A DNA stretch of 64,000 bases from JACMNW01 sp043721855. GTDB lineage: Bacteria > Pseudomonadota > Alphaproteobacteria > Rhodobacterales > Rhodobacteraceae. The position numbers were made by a program, and so were the translations under genes. Every line of letters starts with the position of its first letter. The stretch's first letter is position 1. This document shows positions 61,346-64,000 of this stretch, in pieces. Location of the stretch: the NCBI GenBank assembly GCA_043721855.1, contig JAYSPY010000129.1, forward strand, positions 25,452 to 89,451, given 5' to 3'. The notes under the pieces were generated by a model that was not told the DNA's origin, made no database searches, and saw nothing but the letters and a program-made list of their open reading frames with translations.

Positions 61346-61379
61346 CGCCTCCGGCGGGGATATTTTTGAACAGAAAAAG
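61346..61379 (+). repeat. Dispersed CCTCCGGCGGGGATATTT element, copy 3
   Basis: CGCCTCCGGCGGGGATATTT followed by TTGAACAGAAAAAG. It shares CCTCCGGCGGGGATATTT exactly with copy 2 and lies at the convergent end of ade and the tRNA gene. Confidence 0.8.
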
Positions 61380-61402
61380 CCGTCAGAAGCACATGAAAAC
61401 CA

Positions 61403-61428
61403 AAAGCCGCCCGGTTAGGGGCGGCTTT
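61403..61428 (-). terminator. Terminator hairpin downstream of tRNA-Ala
   Basis: AAAGCCGCCC (61403-61412) pairs with GGGCGGCTTT (61419-61428). It is 10 bp past the tRNA 3' end, with T-rich sequence on the minus strand following the stem. Confidence 0.8.
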
Positions 61429-61437
61429 GGAAGGTTT

Positions 61438-61513
<76 letters not shown>

Positions 61514-61596
61514 GATGTTGGGTGTTACAGAAACCCTGCAACACCGGCTGTTTAGTAAAGCCGGCGCGGGCGCGCAAGGGAAAAACCGCGCGCCCC

Positions 61597-61638
61597 AGGC
61601 CTTATCACACAGGCCTTATCACACAGGCCTTATCAAAC
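61597..61638. repeat. 14-bp tandem repeat at the end of the FYDLN gene
   Basis: AGGCCTTATCACAC at 61597, 61611 and (slightly changed) 61625. The last unit overlaps the stop codon of the FYDLN-acid gene. Confidence 0.8.
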
Positions 61639-61965
61639 GTCTTCTTCATCACCCGGCACGTCGGCCAGATCATCAAGCGATACGGTATCGTCTGCATCGT
61701 CTTCAAGCAGTTCATCATCAAGTTCCGCATCATCGGAGACGCTGGTTTCCAGCAGGTCTTCTTCTGCCTCCAGATCATCGACAAGCGGGTCATCTTTTTC
61801 TGGCACAACGCGCGCGATAACGGACGCCTGCATCTTGCGACGGGCGGTTTCGATATCCACGACCTCGCCCGAGTAGGGGCTGATGATCGGGGTTTTGTTC
61901 AGGTCATAAAAGCGTTTGCCAGTTGTCGGGCAAAGCCGCTTTGTGCCCCATTCTTCCTTGGGCAT
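61633..61965 (-). CDS. TIGR02300 / FYDLN-acid domain protein
   Basis: 110 residues. MPKEEWGTKRLCPTTGKRFY begins the family, with FYDLNKTPIISPYSGE and a very acidic tail (DDLEAEEDLLET, DDEEDV). Unknown function, typical of alphaproteobacteria. The ATG at 61965 is the family start. Confidence 0.95.
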   Translation of the reverse strand: MPKEEWGTKRLCPTTGKRFYDLNKTPIISPYSGEVVDIETARRKMQASVIARVVPEKDDPLVDDLEAEEDLLETSVSDDAELDDELLEDDADDTVSLDDLADVPGDEEDV

Positions 61966-62108
61966 GTTGCTTCCCTTGGTTGTCGGATCATTGGTGAAGC
62001 GCCCGAGTGCCACAGGTGGGGGTGGGTGTCAAAGGCTTTCGTATCGGCAAGCGGGCGTTGCGGCTGTTGCTGGCCGCGCTATGCTATCGGGCGAAGTTTG
62101 AGGTGTGC

Positions 62109-62795
62109 ATGCCAGTCTTGCCCGGATCCCCCCCCGTTGATGTGGAACTGCGCAGATCGGCGCGCGCACGGCGATTTTCCCTGCGTGTATCACGGCTTGA
62201 CGGGCGTGTGACGCTGTCTTTGCCGTTGGCGGCGCGGGAAGGCGACGCGATGAAATTTCTGTCGGCACAGGAAGGCTGGCTACGGGCGGCACTTGCGCGG
62301 ATGCCGGGGATTGCGGTTGTGGGGATTGGGTCGGTGTTGCCGGTGGAGGGGCAGATGCTGGCGCTGGTATCCGGAGCGGGGCGCAACGTGCGGGTAGAGG
62401 GCGATTCGCTTTTGGTGCCGGGTGATCCGGGACGGGCTGGCAAGCGGGCGGTGGCCTATTTGAAAGTGTTGGCGCGGGATCGGTTGGTGGCTGCGTGCGA
62501 TCATCATGCTGCGCAGTTGGGGCGCGGTTTTACCAAGGTCAGTTTGCGCGACACGCGGTCGCGCTGGGGGTCTTGCACATCAGATGGCGGCTTGATGTTT
62601 TCGTGGCGGTTGATCATGGCGCCGCCTGCGGTGTTGGATTATGTCGCCGCCCATGAGGTGGCGCATCTGGCGCAGATGAACCATTCGTCGGCGTTTTGGG
62701 CGGTGGTGAAAGGGCTATGCCCGGGCTACGGCACGCACCGGGCGTGGTTGCGCGGGCAGGGGCAGACGTTGCACGGATACCGCTTCGGGGATTGA
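62109..62795 (+). CDS. YgjP-like (SprT/DUF45) metallopeptidase
   Basis: 228 residues. YVAAHEVAHLAQMNHSSAFW is the zinc site (HExxH and a later His). DTRSRWGSCTSDGGLMFSWR is conserved in YgjP. The ATG at 62109 has GAGGTG upstream and starts the homology. Substrate unknown. Confidence 0.92.
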   Translation: MPVLPGSPPVDVELRRSARARRFSLRVSRLDGRVTLSLPLAAREGDAMKFLSAQEGWLRAALARMPGIAVVGIGSVLPVEGQMLALVSGAGRNVRVEGDSLLVPGDPGRAGKRAVAYLKVLARDRLVAACDHHAAQLGRGFTKVSLRDTRSRWGSCTSDGGLMFSWRLIMAPPAVLDYVAAHEVAHLAQMNHSSAFWAVVKGLCPGYGTHRAWLRGQGQTLHGYRFGD

Positions 62796-62827
62796 CGGTT
62801 CGGGCGGAGGGTGTTTGTTTGGCTGCC

Positions 62828-63475
62828 ATGGTAACAGCCCCCCGCCCATCGGATCAAGCCGCAGCGCATGAGAGGCTTTACCGCGCCTTGCGGGTGCAGG
62901 TCATGCACGGGGAAATGGTGCCGGGTCAAGCCCTTACGCTGCGGGGCCTAGGACGGACCTTTGGTGTATCTATGACGCCAGCACGGGAGGCGGTGCGACG
63001 ATTGGTGGCGGAAGGGGCATTTACGATGTCGCTTTCCGGGCGGGTATCGACGCCGGAATTGTCACCCGAACGGATTGAGGAACTGGCGGCGATCCGCGCG
63101 TTGCTGGAGCCGGAACTGGCGGCGCGGGCGCTGCCACGGGCGCATTTTGCGTTGATTGACAGGTTAGCTGCCATCAATGCAGCAAACGCCGAGGCGGCGG
63201 CAAGGCAAGATGCGGTGGGGTATGTGAGGACCAATCTGGAATTTCACCGCACGCTGTATCTGCGTGCGCAGGCCCCTGCGATGCTGGCGATGACGGAAAC
63301 GGTTTGGCTACAACTGGGGCCGACGATGCGGGCGTTGTATGCAAGGCTGCGCAGGAATGAGCCGCCGCAGCATCATCGGTCTATTCTGGCGGCGCTGCGG
63401 GCGGGGGATGAGCCGGGCCTACGGTTGGCGGTGCGAATGGATGTGGCACAGGGGTTGCGGCATCTGGCGGGGTGA
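62828..63475 (+). CDS. GntR family transcriptional regulator (FCD type)
   Basis: 215 residues. Winged helix (VQVMHGEMVPGQALTLRGLG; TFGVSMTPAREAVRRLVAEG) followed by an all-helical FCD ligand domain (EELAAIRALLEPELAARALP, TNLEFHRTLYLRAQAPAML, PPQHHRSILAALRAGDE with metal-site His). The ATG at 62828 is used; a TTG at 62819 with GGAGG 8 nt upstream is an alternative. Target operon unknown; it ends near a strong AT-rich hairpin. Confidence 0.92.
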   Translation: MVTAPRPSDQAAAHERLYRALRVQVMHGEMVPGQALTLRGLGRTFGVSMTPAREAVRRLVAEGAFTMSLSGRVSTPELSPERIEELAAIRALLEPELAARALPRAHFALIDRLAAINAANAEAAARQDAVGYVRTNLEFHRTLYLRAQAPAMLAMTETVWLQLGPTMRALYARLRRNEPPQHHRSILAALRAGDEPGLRLAVRMDVAQGLRHLAG

Positions 63476-63557
63476 GGCGGGTCAGAAAACGGTCCAGTGG
63501 ACGGTTTTCCCGACGAACGCACACGCATACCTGCGCGGGCCGGGTTAGGACGTAGGG

Positions 63558-63580
63558 AAAATTCTTGACGCAAGAATTTT
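63558..63580. repeat. AT-rich palindrome family, copy E
   Basis: AAAATTCTTG (63558-63567), loop ACG, CAAGAATTTT (63571-63580): perfect 10-bp arms. It lies after the GntR stop and before the IS element, so it can terminate the regulator transcript. Confidence 0.75.
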
Positions 63581-63665
63581 AGAACAAGTCGGCATCCATC
63601 CGATTCAGGATTCCCAAGTTGGGTGTTTTGTGATTCCCTGATCTGGCCAGATATGGGGGTTTGGA

Positions 63666-64000
63666 ATGGGTAAGTCGCATCCTATGGAGCTTCGCAGCCG
63701 CGTTGTGGCGTTTGTCGAGGAGGGGCACGGGCATAGAGAGGCGGCACGGCACTTCCGGGTTTCGCCGCGTTTTGTGAATGACATGGTGATCCTGAAGCGT
63801 GCGAGTGGCGGGCTTTTGCCAAAGGCGCAGGGGAACCATGCCGCGGGCAAGCTGGCCCCTTACAGCGTCTGGCTGCGCGACCGGCTGGCCATCAAGGGGG
63901 AACCTGACGCTGGACGAGATCGTGGCGGAGATGGCCGCCGTGCACGGCGTGAGCGTGCATCGCGGATCGGTCGGCCGATGGCTGCACCGGCTTGGCCTCA
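63666..64000 (+). mobile_element. IS630-type transposase fragment (cut by window edge)
   Basis: MGKSHPMELRSRVVAFVEEG and HREAARHFRVSPRFVNDMV form the N-terminal helix-turn-helix of IS630-family transposases. The frame breaks in a run of five G (63896-63900): upstream LAPYSVWLRDRLAIKG continues in the +1 frame as NLTLDEIVAEMAAVHGVSVH and RGSVGRWLHRLGL. Either one extra G disrupts it or the element uses frameshifting. The catalytic DDE domain is beyond the window. Terminal repeats and target duplication were not defined. Confidence 0.85.

Overview
The window is a GC-rich, densely packed chromosomal segment of an alphaproteobacterium, most probably a member of the Rhodobacteraceae (Rhodobacterales). 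The call rests on gene content and arrangement: glcDEF with an inserted membrane gene, a MoxR-DUF58-DUF4159 cluster, an frc-type sugar ABC operon, DUF1285, DUF1203 and FYDLN-acid proteins, a plant-type glutamate-cysteine ligase, and two short dispersed intergenic repeats. There is one tRNA (Ala, GGC), no rRNA, no CRISPR array and no prophage. The only mobile element is an IS630-type transposase cut by the right edge.

Layout. 1-9.6 kb: 3' part of nth, a PfkB kinase, a divergent sulfotransferase / branching glycosyltransferase pair, HIT, DUF1203, polA, a zinc-finger protein, hydroxypyruvate isomerase and DUF1285. 9.7-16.4 kb: a four-gene translationally coupled MoxR ATPase / DUF58 / DUF4159 / membrane GATase-like cluster. 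17.2-21.4 kb: glycolate oxidase glcD-glcE-membrane protein-glcF. 21.4-25.5 kb: secreted trypsin-like protease, Hsp20 with an apparent ROSE-type RNA thermometer, and a vWA membrane protein coupled to an ECF sigma factor. 25.6-28.4 kb: a decayed phytase-like gene with two frameshifts, then about 1.27 kb of G/T-biased non-coding DNA with tandem repeats. 28.4-34 kb: CNNM/CorC protein, cold-shock protein, a cupin gene with an in-frame stop, YghU-like GST, and succinate-semialdehyde dehydrogenase facing an alpha/beta hydrolase across a LacI-type palindrome. 34-44 kb: OmpA-family protein, ubiA, rsmE, gshA, plsY, and a pyrB region in which the linked pyrC product lacks dihydroorotase catalytic residues and an atypical coiled-coil/zinc-ribbon gene is inserted. 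44-53 kb: uracil-DNA glycosylase, LysE, moaB, DsbD-N protein, YqgE, a bimodular aldehyde dehydrogenase with deoC, and nhaD. 53-58.6 kb: ROK regulator, RbsD/FucU mutarotase and a sugar ABC operon with its own kinase (frcBCAK-like). 58.6-64 kb: EamA transporter, adenine deaminase, tRNA-Ala, FYDLN-acid protein, YgjP-type metallopeptidase, GntR regulator and the IS630 fragment.

How parts work together. glcDEF oxidises glycolate to glyoxylate, and hyi acts in the connected C2/C3 pathway. deoC with the aldehyde dehydrogenase suggests deoxyribose or aldehyde catabolism. The ROK regulator, mutarotase, binding protein, permease, ATPase and kinase form one sugar-uptake unit. The most noteworthy items are the putative ROSE thermometer, an AT-rich palindrome family of which one copy is read through in frame inside polA, the non-catalytic-looking PyrC, and the 38-bp tandem repeat in a G/T-biased gene-free region. 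I did not find a clear new multi-gene defence or biosynthetic system.
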